Below, piece after piece: positions 18,956 to 28,040 of a DNA stretch of 64,000 nucleotides. The DNA comes from Reyranella sp. (GTDB taxonomy: Bacteria > Pseudomonadota > Alphaproteobacteria > Reyranellales > Reyranellaceae): positions 81,302 to 145,301 of the forward strand of contig JAIEOV010000008.1 of the NCBI GenBank assembly GCA_019750135.1, in the 5' to 3' direction. Under the pieces are notes generated by a model. It was not told where the DNA came from and made no database searches. It saw only the letters and a program-made list of their open reading frames with translations. Position 1 is the first letter of the stretch. Each line of letters starts with the position of its first letter. Both the position numbers and the translations under genes were made by a program.

Positions 18956-21211
18956 GTGCCGCATTCGACCTACCTGCCCGAGCGCATGGGCTCGGCCACC
19001 CTCACCGCCGCCGCGCCGGTCGAGGCCGGCAGCTTCCAGTCGGTCGCCCTCGTCTACACTGCTGGCTATTTCGGCATCGATGACACGGGCTCGATCAAGA
19101 TCGTGCAGCGCTTCGCCAGCGACATGGGCCGCCCGCAGCTCGACGACCCCAAGGCCGCCAACTACACGACCGTCGAGGCCTCCAACGGCGCCGTGCTCGA
19201 CGTCCGCTACGATCCGAAGATGAACATCCGGCCGTGGGACAAGACGCTGATGATCCGCGTCGTGCGCGGCTTCCTCAACGAAGGCGACACGATCACCGTG
19301 CGCTTCGGCGATCGCCGCCAGGGCTCGCCCGGCATGCGCATGCAGACCTTCGTCGAGCCGACCTTCGAGTTCCGCGTCCTGGTCGACGCCTTCGCCACCT
19401 ACAATTACGTCGAGCTACCCGAGCAGCCGAGCTTCGCCATCGTCGCGGGGCCCGCCGTCGGCTGGAAGGCGCTGCTGCCGACGCTGCGCCGCACCGGCGA
19501 GACCTTCCGGCTGGGCTTCAAGGGCGAGGACAAGTGGGGCAATCCCAGCGACCAGGTCGAAGACCGCTTTGCGCTCAGCGCCAACCTGCCGGTCGAAGGC
19601 CTGCCGACGCATTTCTCGATGCGCCGCGGCCAGCCCGCCGTGTCGATCGAGGGCCTCTCCGTCTCAGAGCCCGGCGACCTCGTGATCGACGTGCGCGACG
19701 CCGACGGCCGCGTGCTCTGCCGCAGCAATCCATTGCGCATCGTCGCCGACGCGCCCTTGCGTTCCTACTGGTGCGACCTGCACGGCCAGTCGGAGGAGAC
19801 GATCGGCACGAACTCGGCGCGCGAGCTGATCGAGTTCGCGCGCGACCGCGCCTTCCTCGACGGCATGAGCCACCAGGGCAACGACTTCCAGATCACCACG
19901 CCGTTCTGGAACGAGCTGAACGAGCTCACCAGGGAATACAATCAGGACGGCCGTTTCATCGTCTATCCGGGCTACGAATGGTCGGGTAACACCGGCCTGG
20001 GCGGCGACCGCAACGTCATGTTCATGACCGAGGGACGTCAGATCCATCGCTCCTCGCATGCCCTGGTCGACGACACGGCCGACGTCGCGACCGATTCCAA
20101 CAGCGCCGAGCAGCTGTTTGACGCGCTGAAGAGCGAGGATTGCGTGGTCTTCGCCCATATCGGCGGCCGCTATGCCGACATCAAGATGGCCCACGACGCC
20201 CGCATCGAGCGCGCCGTCGAGGTCCATTCCGACTGGGGCACCTTCGAATGGCTGGTCCACGACGCCCTGGAGCAGGGCTACCGCGTCGGCATCCTCGCCA
20301 ACTCCGACGGCCACAAGGGCCGCCACGGCGCAAGCCACCCCGGCGCCTCGCTGTTCGGCGCCTATGGCGGGCTGTCCTGCCTGCTCGCGCCCGAGCTGTC
20401 GCGCGCCGGATTGTTCGATGCGCTGCGGCGGCGGCATCACTACGCGACCACGGGCTGCCGCATGGTGCTCGACGTCAACGCCGCGTTCGATGCGGACGCG
20501 CGGCTCTACGACGACGACCCCAATGTCGGCCCGACGCGCGAGCGGTCCGGCCGCCGCGCCATGATGGGCGACATCGTGCAGTCCGATGCCGACACGGTGG
20601 AGCTCACCATCGAAGCGCATGCCTCGGCGCCGATCGAACGGCTCGAGATCCGCAACGGTCTCGACGTGCTGGAGACCTGGCGGCCGTTCGACGATGCAGC
20701 ACTCGGCCGGCGCATCCGCGTGATCTGGGAAGGCTCGGAGTATCGCGGCCGCGGCCGCCAGACCGTGTGGGACGGCGGCTGCACGCTCGAGGGCAACAGC
20801 GTCGAGCGCTTCGCTGCGATCAACATGTGGAACCTCGACAAGAAGATCGTGCAGACGGCGCCCGGCAGGCTGTCGTGGACGGCGCTCACCACCGGCGGCT
20901 TCGGCGGCTTCGACGCCTGGCTGGCCGACGCGCGCGCGGGCACGCTCCGGATCGACACGCCGCTGGTGAAGTGCGACGTGCCGATCGCCGACATCGGCCG
21001 CGGCGACCTGGTGTTCAATGCCGGCGGCATCGGCCGCGCCATCCGCCTGTTCCGCCTGCCCAACGACAACCCGGAGCGCCGGCTGAAGCTCACCCGCCGC
21101 ATCAGGCTCAAGCGCGAGGGCGACAATGCCCTCTATGTCCGCCTGACCCAGGAGGACGGCCACCTGATCTGGTCGAGCCCGATCTACGTGTTTCGCGACA
21201 AGCCCGCATAA
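18956..21211 (+). CDS. DUF3604 family protein (PHP-like metal-dependent hydrolase)
   Basis: A 751-residue protein. The first 260 residues are beta-rich and of unknown role. From about 270 a PHP-like metal centre can be traced: WCDLHGQSEETIG, GMSHQGND, YPGYEWSG, VFAHIGGRYAD, VEVHSDWG and ANSDGHKGR. The C-terminal part is again beta-rich. DUF3604 function is not established; the His/Asp pattern suggests a metal-dependent hydrolase or phosphoesterase. There is no signal peptide, so it is cytosolic. GTG 18956 follows GGGAG at 5 bases. Divergent from the GntR operon. The stop codon lies inside an 18-base direct repeat of the downstream element. Confidence 0.85.
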   Translation: MPHSTYLPERMGSATLTAAAPVEAGSFQSVALVYTAGYFGIDDTGSIKIVQRFASDMGRPQLDDPKAANYTTVEASNGAVLDVRYDPKMNIRPWDKTLMIRVVRGFLNEGDTITVRFGDRRQGSPGMRMQTFVEPTFEFRVLVDAFATYNYVELPEQPSFAIVAGPAVGWKALLPTLRRTGETFRLGFKGEDKWGNPSDQVEDRFALSANLPVEGLPTHFSMRRGQPAVSIEGLSVSEPGDLVIDVRDADGRVLCRSNPLRIVADAPLRSYWCDLHGQSEETIGTNSARELIEFARDRAFLDGMSHQGNDFQITTPFWNELNELTREYNQDGRFIVYPGYEWSGNTGLGGDRNVMFMTEGRQIHRSSHALVDDTADVATDSNSAEQLFDALKSEDCVVFAHIGGRYADIKMAHDARIERAVEVHSDWGTFEWLVHDALEQGYRVGILANSDGHKGRHGASHPGASLFGAYGGLSCLLAPELSRAGLFDALRRRHHYATTGCRMVLDVNAAFDADARLYDDDPNVGPTRERSGRRAMMGDIVQSDADTVELTIEAHASAPIERLEIRNGLDVLETWRPFDDAALGRRIRVIWEGSEYRGRGRQTVWDGGCTLEGNSVERFAAINMWNLDKKIVQTAPGRLSWTALTTGGFGGFDAWLADARAGTLRIDTPLVKCDVPIADIGRGDLVFNAGGIGRAIRLFRLPNDNPERRLKLTRRIRLKREGDNALYVRLTQEDGHLIWSSPIYVFRDKPA

Positions 21212-21386
21212 AGCCCGGGGCCTCTCGCAATTCCCGTCATCCCGACCGAAGCCGAGCGCAGCGAGGCGCAGTGGAGGGACCTCTTTTGTCGATGCATCGA
21301 CAAAAGAGGTCCCTCGACTACGCCACCCTTCGGGCGGCTCCGCTCGGGATGACGGGAATTGCGATAGTCCCGCATAAAGCCCGGGG
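21203..21386. repeat. MITE-like palindromic element flanked by 18-base direct repeats
   Basis: The sequence CCCGCATAAAGCCCGGGG occurs at 21203-21220 and 21369-21386. Between the copies lies an element with 21-base terminal inverted repeats (21225-21245 and 21344-21364) and a perfect 42-base central palindrome (21274-21315). A related element sharing the CCCGTCATCCCGA core and GAGGGACCTCTTT block is at 48347-48590. It carries no protein gene. The left direct repeat includes the DUF3604 stop codon. Confidence 0.8.
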
Positions 21387-21409
21387 AATATCGGCATAAA
21401 TTCTTGCTT

Positions 21410-21464
21410 ATATGCGCATATGGCGCGTTGAGGCGGTGTCGGGCCGCTGATAAGACACGGCCTC
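21410..21464 (+). promoter_or_regulatory. ahcY leader: 12-base palindrome and hairpin
   Basis: ATATGCGCATAT (21410-21421) is a perfect 12-base palindrome and could be an operator. A stem follows: GAGGC (21430-21434) with GCCTC (21460-21464) and GTGTC (21436-21440) with GACAC (21454-21458), with one G-G mismatch and a 13-base loop. I cannot match it to a known SAM or SAH riboswitch. Confidence 0.4.
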
Positions 21465-21496
21465 CTTTCACCACACGAGATTGCCGGGAGCGCCAG

Positions 21497-22891
21497 ATGG
21501 CCCAGGATTACGTCGTCAAGGATATCGGTCTCGCCGACTGGGGCCGCAAGGAACTCGACATGGCCGAGACCGAGATGCCGGGCCTGATGTCGATCCGCAA
21601 GGAATACGGCCCGAAGAAGCCGCTGAAGGGCGCGCGCATCGCCGGCTCGCTGCACATGACCATCCAGACCGGCGTGCTGATCGAGACGCTGAAGGCGCTG
21701 GGCGCCGACGTCCGCTGGGCCTCGTGCAACATCTACTCGACCCAGGACCATGCCGCCGCGGCGATCGCCAAGGCCGGCACGCCGGTCTTCGCCATCAAGG
21801 GCGAGAGCCTCGAGGAGTACTGGGACTACACCCACAAAATCTTCGAATGGGGCGACGGCGGCGAGCCGAACATGATCCTCGACGACGGCGGCGACGCCAC
21901 CTTGCTGGTCCATCTCGGCGCCCGCGCGGAGAAGGACCCGTCGCTGATCGCCAAGCCTACCAACGAGGAAGAGGAAGTCCTCTACAAGGCGATCGCCAAG
22001 ACCAACAAGGAGAAGCCCGGCTGGTACGCCAAGCTCGGCGCCTCGATCAAGGGCGTGACCGAGGAGACGACCACGGGCGTGCACCGCCTCTACCAGATGG
22101 CGAAGGACGGCAAGCTCTTGTGGCCGGCCATCAACGTCAACGACTCGGTGACCAAGTCGAAGTTCGACAACCTCTATGGCTGCCGTGAATCGCTGGTCGA
22201 CGGTATCCGCCGCGGCACCGACGTCATGATGTCGGGCAAGGTGGCGATGGTCGCGGGCTTCGGCGACGTCGGCAAGGGCTCGGCCGCCTCGCTGCGCCAG
22301 GCCGGCTGCCGCGTCATGGTCTCCGAGATCGATCCGATCTGCGCGCTGCAGGCGGCGATGGAAGGCTACGAGGTCGTGACCATGGAAGAGGCGGCGCCCA
22401 AGGCCGACATCTTCGTGACCGCGACCGGCAACGTCGACGTGCTCACGCTCGACCACATGAAGGCGATGAAGCACCGCGCCATCGTCTGCAACATCGGCCA
22501 CTTCGACAGCGAGATCCAGATCGCCAACCTGCGTAACTTCAAGTGGCACAACGTGAAGCCGCAGGTCGACGAGGTCGAGTTCCCGGACGGCAAGCGCATC
22601 ATCGTCCTGTCGGAAGGCCGCCTGGTGAACCTGGGCAACGCGACCGGCCATCCGAGCTTCGTGATGTCGGCCTCGTTCTCGAACCAGACGCTGGCCCAGG
22701 TCGAGCTCTGGACCAACCCGGGCAAGTACGAGAAGAAAGTCTACACCCTGCCCAAGTTCCTCGACGAGAAGGTGGCGGCGTTGCACCTCGAGAAGGTCGG
22801 CGCCAAGCTGACCAAGCTCCGCCCCGACCAGGCCAAGTATATCGGCGTGCCCGAGGCCGGCCCGTTCAAGGGCGACCTGTACCGCTACTGA
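21497..22891 (+). CDS. ahcY: Adenosylhomocysteinase (S-adenosylhomocysteine hydrolase)
   Basis: This 464-residue cytosolic enzyme splits S-adenosylhomocysteine into adenosine and homocysteine, keeping the methyl cycle running. Motifs: substrate region [38 protein letters not shown], the NAD-binding loop [28 protein letters not shown] and the C-terminal [18 protein letters not shown] ending with [21 protein letters not shown] 21497 follows a CGGGAG site; the in-frame codons upstream fall in the leader. A strong terminator follows. The long form with the extra insert (near residues 140-190) is usual for proteobacteria. Confidence 0.97.
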   Translation: MAQDYVVKDIGLADWGRKELDMAETEMPGLMSIRKEYGPKKPLKGARIAGSLHMTIQTGVLIETLKALGADVRWASCNIYSTQDHAAAAIAKAGTPVFAIKGESLEEYWDYTHKIFEWGDGGEPNMILDDGGDATLLVHLGARAEKDPSLIAKPTNEEEEVLYKAIAKTNKEKPGWYAKLGASIKGVTEETTTGVHRLYQMAKDGKLLWPAINVNDSVTKSKFDNLYGCRESLVDGIRRGTDVMMSGKVAMVAGFGDVGKGSAASLRQAGCRVMVSEIDPICALQAAMEGYEVVTMEEAAPKADIFVTATGNVDVLTLDHMKAMKHRAIVCNIGHFDSEIQIANLRNFKWHNVKPQVDEVEFPDGKRIIVLSEGRLVNLGNATGHPSFVMSASFSNQTLAQVELWTNPGKYEKKVYTLPKFLDEKVAALHLEKVGAKLTKLRPDQAKYIGVPEAGPFKGDLYRY

Positions 22892-22924
22892 TCGGGTCAC
22901 CGACCCACAGAGCGGCGTGTTAAG

Positions 22925-22963
22925 AAGTCGGCATCGGAGTACCGGTGCCGACTTTTTCTTTTT
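22925..22963 (+). terminator. Rho-independent terminator after ahcY
   Basis: A 13-bp stem (22925-22937 with 22942-22954, one U-G wobble) with an AGTA loop is followed by the T-rich run TTTCTTTTT. The right arm and tail include the GTG start (22945) and first codons of tsaE, so the terminator overlaps the next gene. Confidence 0.85.
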
Positions 22964-23388
22964 CCCTGCCCGACGAAGCCGCCACGGAGCGGCTGGGCGA
23001 TGCGCTGGCCAGGCGTCTCAGGCCGCGCGATGTCGTCGCCTTGCAAGGCGGCCTCGGCGTCGGCAAGACGACCCTGGCCCGCGCCATCCTGCGCGCCGCC
23101 TCGGGCGATCCCGGATTGATCGTGCCAAGCCCCACCTTCACGCTGGTCGAGGTCTACGACACCAGGCGCGGGGCATTCTGGCACTTCGACCTCTATCGCC
23201 TGGAGAGCCCGGAGCAGGTCTTCGAATTGGGCTGGGAAGAAGCGCGTGCCGACGGTATTGCGGTGGTCGAGTGGGCCGAGCGGCTGGGGAGGCTGCTGCC
23301 CGAGGAACGGCTTACGGTGACGCTCGCCATGGAGGGCGACGGCAGGCGCGCCGATCTGCAGGGGGATGCGAGGTTTGGCGATCTCTGA
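22945..23388 (+). CDS. tsaE: tRNA threonylcarbamoyladenosine biosynthesis ATPase TsaE
   Basis: This 147-residue cytosolic P-loop ATPase supports TsaB/TsaD in making t6A37 in tRNAs that read ANN codons. Walker A is GGLGVGKTTLAR (Lys41), followed by SPTFTLVEVYD, WHFDLYRLESPEQVFELGWEE and VVEWAERLG. The homology starts immediately after GTG 22945, which sits in the terminator stem of ahcY. A later start would remove the first strand (TFSFSLPDEAATERLG). No Shine-Dalgarno is visible outside the hairpin. It overlaps amgK by 23 bases. Confidence 0.9.
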   Translation: MPTFSFSLPDEAATERLGDALARRLRPRDVVALQGGLGVGKTTLARAILRAASGDPGLIVPSPTFTLVEVYDTRRGAFWHFDLYRLESPEQVFELGWEEARADGIAVVEWAERLGRLLPEERLTVTLAMEGDGRRADLQGDARFGDL

Positions 23389-24376
23389 AAGGGACAGGCT
23401 GCGCGCGGATTTCGTTCGCCGCGCCGGCTGGGGCGATGCCGGTGAGCGCCTGCTGGCCGGCGACGCCTCGTTCCGCAAATATTTCCGGCTGACCCGGCCG
23501 CGCGCCTCGGCCGTGGTCATGGACGCCCCGCCACCGCAGGAAGACGTGCGGCCGTTCGTGCGCATCGGCCGGCACCTGATCGGGCTCGGCCTCAGCGCGC
23601 CTGCGATCCATGCCGTCGACGAGGCCAACGGCTTCCTGCTGCTCGAGGACCTGGGCGACGACACCTTCGCCCGCGTGCTGGCGGCGGGCGGCGACGAGGC
23701 CGAGCTCTACCAGCGCGCCACCGACGTGCTGGTCGTGCTGCACCGCGCCGGGCCGCGCGCGCTGCTGCCGGGACTGGACGCCTATGTCGGCGAGGCGCTG
23801 GTCGATGCCGCGATGCTGCTGCCGGAATGCTACCTGCCGGCGGCAAGCGGCCGCGCGACGACCGACGAGGAGACAGTGGCCTACCGCGCCGCCTGGCGCG
23901 CCTGTCTCGCCAACCTGCCGGCGATGGCCGACACGCTGCTGCTGCGCGACTATCACAAGGACAACCTGCTGTGGCTGCCGGCCCGCGCCGGCGTCAAGGC
24001 CTGCGGCGTGCTCGACTTCCAGGACGCCAAGCAGGGCCATCCTGCCTACGACCTGGCTTCCCTGCTCGAGGACGCCCGCCGCGACGTCGCCCCGGCCGTG
24101 TACGCCGCCTGCCTTGCCCGTTACCTCGGCGAGACCGGCCTCGACGCCCAGGACTTCGCCGCCGGTTTCGCCCTGATGGCAGCTCAGCGCCATGCCCGCA
24201 TCATCGGCCTGTTCGTCCGCCTGCAGGAGCGCGACGGCAAGTCCGAATACCTGCCCTACCTGCCGCGCGTCTGGCGCCTGTTCGAGCGCGCGCTGCGGCA
24301 CGATGCGCTAAAGCCATTGCGTGCCTGGGTCGACCGCCTGCTACCGGCCGAGTTGCGGCATATTGGAGCCACATGA
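23366..24376 (+). CDS. amgK: N-acetylmuramate/N-acetylglucosamine kinase AmgK
   Basis: This 336-residue aminoglycoside-phosphotransferase-fold kinase is expected to phosphorylate the anomeric position of MurNAc in the cell-wall recycling bypass that avoids de novo UDP-MurNAc synthesis. Visible motifs: GDASFRKYFRL, VMDAPPPQEDVRPF, LLLEDLGDDTF, the catalytic LLLRDYHKDNLLW loop (Asp, His, Asn) and metal-binding GVLDFQDAKQG. The assignment is strengthened by the next gene, murU, its usual partner, joined by an ATGA overlap. The start overlaps the tsaE end by 23 bases. Confidence 0.9.
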   Translation: MRGLAISERDRLRADFVRRAGWGDAGERLLAGDASFRKYFRLTRPRASAVVMDAPPPQEDVRPFVRIGRHLIGLGLSAPAIHAVDEANGFLLLEDLGDDTFARVLAAGGDEAELYQRATDVLVVLHRAGPRALLPGLDAYVGEALVDAAMLLPECYLPAASGRATTDEETVAYRAAWRACLANLPAMADTLLLRDYHKDNLLWLPARAGVKACGVLDFQDAKQGHPAYDLASLLEDARRDVAPAVYAACLARYLGETGLDAQDFAAGFALMAAQRHARIIGLFVRLQERDGKSEYLPYLPRVWRLFERALRHDALKPLRAWVDRLLPAELRHIGAT

Positions 24377-25098
24377 TCGATACCGCGATGATCCTGGCCG
24401 CCGGCCGCGGCGAGCGCATGCGCCCGCTGACCGACAAGATGCCGAAGCCGCTGATCCCCGTCGGCGGCAAGCCGATGCTGGAGCACACGATCGCGCGGCT
24501 GAAGGCGCATGGCGTCGTCAACATCGTGGTCAACGCCCATCACTTCGCCGAGCAGATCGTCGATCGCCTGAAGGGCCGCGCCCAGGTCATCGTCGAGGAC
24601 CGCCTGCTCGACACCGGCGGCAGCGTGAAGAACGCCCTGCCGCTCTTGGGCGACAAACCCTTCTTCGTGCTGAACGGCGACGGCCTGTGGCGCGACGGGC
24701 CGGCGGAGCCGGCGCTCGACCGCCTGGAAGGAAGATGGTTCTCCGACCGCATGGACGCCCTGCTGCTGCTGCAGCCGCTGCACAAGGTGATCGGGCGCGA
24801 GCCGAAGGATCGCGGCGACTACTTCATCGAGCCGCGCGGCCGGCTGCGCTATCGCGGCCAGGCGCCGCTCTCGCCCTATGTCTTCGCCAGCGTCTCGATC
24901 TGCCAGCCCCGCCTGTTCCGCGATTCGCCCGATGGACCCTTCTCCCTGCTGCAGCTTTGGCATCGCGCCGAGGCCGAGGGCCGGCTGCACGGCGTGATCC
25001 ATGACGGCGAGTGGTTCCACATCGGCACGCCGCAGGCGCTGGCCACCGCCGAGCGCGTGATGGCCGAGCGCCCGATTGCGGAGCGCGTGCCGGGATGA
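24373..25098 (+). CDS. murU: N-acetylmuramate alpha-1-phosphate uridylyltransferase MurU
   Basis: This 241-residue nucleotidyltransferase makes UDP-MurNAc from MurNAc-1-phosphate and UTP, following AmgK in peptidoglycan recycling; this route can confer fosfomycin tolerance. Motifs: MILAAGRGERMRPLTDKMPKPLIPVGGKPM (quoted as AAGRGERMRPLTD and KPLIPVGGKPM), NAHHFAEQI, LDTGGSVKNA, VLNGDGLW with the metal Asp, and WFHIGTPQALATAE. ATG 24373 overlaps the amgK stop (ATGA) and its own stop overlaps the addB start in the same way. Confidence 0.93.
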   Translation: MIDTAMILAAGRGERMRPLTDKMPKPLIPVGGKPMLEHTIARLKAHGVVNIVVNAHHFAEQIVDRLKGRAQVIVEDRLLDTGGSVKNALPLLGDKPFFVLNGDGLWRDGPAEPALDRLEGRWFSDRMDALLLLQPLHKVIGREPKDRGDYFIEPRGRLRYRGQAPLSPYVFASVSICQPRLFRDSPDGPFSLLQLWHRAEAEGRLHGVIHDGEWFHIGTPQALATAERVMAERPIAERVPG

Positions 25099-28040
25099 GC
25101 GTCTTCACCATCGCCATCGACCGTCGCTTCGCCGACGAGCTGGCGATCGGGGTGCTCGCGCAATATGGCGACGATCCGCTGGCGCTGGCCGACGTGCTGA
25201 TCCTGCTGCCGACCCGCCGCTCGGTGCGGGCGCTGCGCGAGGCCTTCCTGCGCGCCGCGAACGGCAAGCCCACGATCCTGCCGCGCATGGCGCCGCTGGG
25301 CGACGTCGATGAAAGCGAATGGGAGGTGGCGCCGGGCGACGGCAGCGCGCTCGCCCTGCCGCCCGCCATCGAGCCCGCCGAGCGCGACGCCTTGCTGGCG
25401 CAGCTGGTCGCGGCGTTCAGCGATGGCGAACAACCGATTGCCCAGTCTCCTGCGCAGGCCCTGCTGCTGGCGCGCGAGCTCGGCCGCCTGCTCGACGAGC
25501 TCGCCATAGAAGGCATCGCCTTCGAACGGCTGGAAGGGCTGGTCGACGGCAACTTCGCCAGCCACTGGCAACTGACCCTGAAGTTCCTCGCCATTGTCGG
25601 CGAGCATTGGCCGCAGATGCTGACCGAGCGCGGCCAGATCGACGCCATCGAACGGCGTACGCAGGCGATTCGCAGCCAGGCGGCACGGTGGCGCGAGAAC
25701 CCGCCCGACACGCCGGTGATCGCCGCCGGTTCGACCGGCTCGCAGCCGGCCACTCGTGACCTGCTGTCGGTCATCGCCGGCCTGCCTCAGGGCAAGCTCG
25801 TGCTGCCCGGGCTCGATCGCGACATGGATGGGCGGAGCTGGGCGGAACTCGACGAGACGCATCCGCAGTTCGGCCTGCGCGAGCTCCTGAAGGCGCTGGA
25901 TCGCGAACGGCACGACATCGCGGATTGGCCGGGCAGCGCCGGCTCCGCGCGACATCTCCTGATCACCGAGCTGATGCGACCGGCGGAGACCAGCGAAGAG
26001 TGGTCGCGGCCGCATCCATCGTCGCTCGAGCACGTGACGCGCGCCGACTGCGCGACGCCGCATCAGGAAGCGCTGGTCATCGCCCTGGCCTTGCGTCGGA
26101 CATTGGAAGACCAGGGCAGCACCGCCGCGCTGGTCACGCCCGACCGCGATCTCGCCCGTCGCGTCACGGCCGAGCTGCGCCGCTGGAACATCGACATCGA
26201 CGACTCCGCCGGCACGCCGCTGCGCGACACGCCGCCGGCCGGCCTCCTGCAGGCGCTGGTCGCGGCGATCGACGAAGGCTTCGCGCCGGTGGCGCTGCTC
26301 GCCCTGCTGAAGCATCCGATGGTCACCCTGGGCGATGATCGTGCGGCATTGCTGGCCACGGCGCGGCGACTCGATCGCAAATGCCTGCGTGGCCTCAAGC
26401 CGATGCCGGGCATGGCCGCGATCCGCGCGCGCATCGAGGACGCCAAGTTCGGTAACCCTGCCGACCAGCATGCCGTCCTGGATCTGGTCGACCGGCTGGA
26501 CGCCGCAACCGCCTCGCTCGCCCAGCTGATGCAGGACGGTGCGCCGCCGGACGCGCTGATCGACGGCACCATCGCCGCCGCCGAGGCCCTCGCGGCGGCC
26601 GACATGCTGTGGTCCGGCGAGGCAGGCGCGGCCCTGGCGGATGCGTTGGCCCGCTTGCGCGCCGCCTGGACCGGCAAGGAGGCGATCGCGGGCGGGGAGT
26701 GGCCTGCCCTGCTCGCCGTCATGCTCGAGCCGGAGGCCGTCCGGCCCGCCTTCGGCCGGCATCCACGGCTGGCCATCTGGGGACCGTTGGAAGCGCGCCT
26801 GCAGCGCGCGGACCTGCTGGTGCTGGGCGGACTGAACGAGGGCACCTGGCCGCCGGCAGTCGAGACCGGCCCCTGGCTCAACCGCCCGATGCGCGCCGCG
26901 CTCGGCCTGCCGCAACCCGAGCGGCGCATCGGCCTGTCGGCGCACGACTTCGCCGAAGCGCTCGGGGCGGAGCGCGTGCTGCTGACACGTGCCGAACGCG
27001 AAGGCGGCGCACCCACCGTGCCCTCGCGCTGGCTGGCGCGCCTCGACGCCCTGTTCGGCTATGAGCCCGGCGGCACCGAGGCTCCGCCCGAATACATCCA
27101 GCGCGGTCGGCGCAGCTACCTTGCCTGGGTCGACGAGATCGACCGGCCGGCCAAAGGCTACAGGCCGGGACGACGCCCGGAACCACGCCCCCCCGTCGAG
27201 GCGCGACCGAAGCGCCTGTCGGTTTCCAGCATCGAGCAATGGCGACGTGATCCCTACGGCCTCTACGCGCGCCGTATCCTGGACCTGGCGGCGCTCGATC
27301 CGTTGGAAGCCCCACTGGGCGCCGCTGATCGCGGCAACGCGCTGCACGAGGCGCTCGACGAATTCCTGCGCGATCATCCTTCGGGCCTGCTGCCGCCCGG
27401 AGCGATCGCCGAGTTCGAGGCGCTGGGCGAGCGCCGTCTCGGCGCACTGCTAACCGCGCCAGCCGAGCGCGCCTTCTGGTGGCCGCGCTTTCAGCGCCTG
27501 GCGCGCTGGTTCGTCGCCACCGAGAACGAACGCCGGCGCGGCGGCGCCAAGCTGCTCGCCAGCGAGACCAAGGGCGCCTTGACCGTCGGGCCGCGCCACC
27601 GGCCGCTCACGATCGAGGCACGTGCCGACCGAGTCGACGAGGTCGAACACGGCACCTGGGAGATCATCGACTACAAGACCGGCCGCATACCGACCAAGGA
27701 CGAGCTCGATGCGCTGTTCGCGCCACAGCTTCTGCTCGAAGCCGCGATGGCCGAGCGCGGCGGCTTCGAGAAGGTTTCGGGCAAGGCCAAGACCGTGCGC
27801 CTGTCCTATTGGCAGGCCAATGGGCTGGGCGATGGCGGCAAGGTGAGCGAGATCAAGGCGACCGACGAGCTGGTGCCGGCAATGCTGGACCTGGTCGAGA
27901 AGATGGCCGAGCATTTCGCGCAGCCCGGCACGCCCTACACGGCCCTGCCCTGGCCTGCCTACATCCCGCACTTCAACGACTACGCCCATCTCGAACGCGC
28001 CGCTGAATGGTCGACGATGGGCAAGGATGACGAGGAATGA
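25095..28040 (+). CDS. addB: Double-strand break repair protein AddB, alphaproteobacterial type
   Basis: A 981-residue subunit of the AddAB helicase-nuclease, which resects double-strand breaks and loads RecA. The N-terminal half is an inactivated helicase-like domain (LILLPTRRSVRALREAFL); I see no Walker A. The C-terminal nuclease has SVSSIEQWRRDPYGLYARRIL, RGNALHEALDEFL and the catalytic LTIEARADRVDEVEHGTWEIIDYKTG (Asp and DYK). No four-cysteine iron-sulfur cluster like that of Bacillus AddB is apparent. ATG 25095 overlaps murU; the 3' end overlaps addA (ATGA). Confidence 0.93.
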   Translation: MSVFTIAIDRRFADELAIGVLAQYGDDPLALADVLILLPTRRSVRALREAFLRAANGKPTILPRMAPLGDVDESEWEVAPGDGSALALPPAIEPAERDALLAQLVAAFSDGEQPIAQSPAQALLLARELGRLLDELAIEGIAFERLEGLVDGNFASHWQLTLKFLAIVGEHWPQMLTERGQIDAIERRTQAIRSQAARWRENPPDTPVIAAGSTGSQPATRDLLSVIAGLPQGKLVLPGLDRDMDGRSWAELDETHPQFGLRELLKALDRERHDIADWPGSAGSARHLLITELMRPAETSEEWSRPHPSSLEHVTRADCATPHQEALVIALALRRTLEDQGSTAALVTPDRDLARRVTAELRRWNIDIDDSAGTPLRDTPPAGLLQALVAAIDEGFAPVALLALLKHPMVTLGDDRAALLATARRLDRKCLRGLKPMPGMAAIRARIEDAKFGNPADQHAVLDLVDRLDAATASLAQLMQDGAPPDALIDGTIAAAEALAAADMLWSGEAGAALADALARLRAAWTGKEAIAGGEWPALLAVMLEPEAVRPAFGRHPRLAIWGPLEARLQRADLLVLGGLNEGTWPPAVETGPWLNRPMRAALGLPQPERRIGLSAHDFAEALGAERVLLTRAEREGGAPTVPSRWLARLDALFGYEPGGTEAPPEYIQRGRRSYLAWVDEIDRPAKGYRPGRRPEPRPPVEARPKRLSVSSIEQWRRDPYGLYARRILDLAALDPLEAPLGAADRGNALHEALDEFLRDHPSGLLPPGAIAEFEALGERRLGALLTAPAERAFWWPRFQRLARWFVATENERRRGGAKLLASETKGALTVGPRHRPLTIEARADRVDEVEHGTWEIIDYKTGRIPTKDELDALFAPQLLLEAAMAERGGFEKVSGKAKTVRLSYWQANGLGDGGKVSEIKATDELVPAMLDLVEKMAEHFAQPGTPYTALPWPAYIPHFNDYAHLERAAEWSTMGKDDEE

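Noticed and set aside
21184..21474. Small minus-strand protein containing RHPERSRPKGG-type sequence
   Set aside because: It is a translation of the repeat element at 21225-21364; such peptides are frequent spurious annotations of this repeat type.
21422..21496. SAH or SAM riboswitch upstream of ahcY
   Set aside because: The conserved cores of the SAH and SAM-II classes could not be found; only a simple stem is present.
19664..22900. Minus-strand open frame of 1078 codons
   Set aside because: It runs antisense across the DUF3604 and ahcY genes and through the palindromic element; its composition (Arg, Gly, His, Asp) is that of a GC-rich shadow and it has no recognisable domain.
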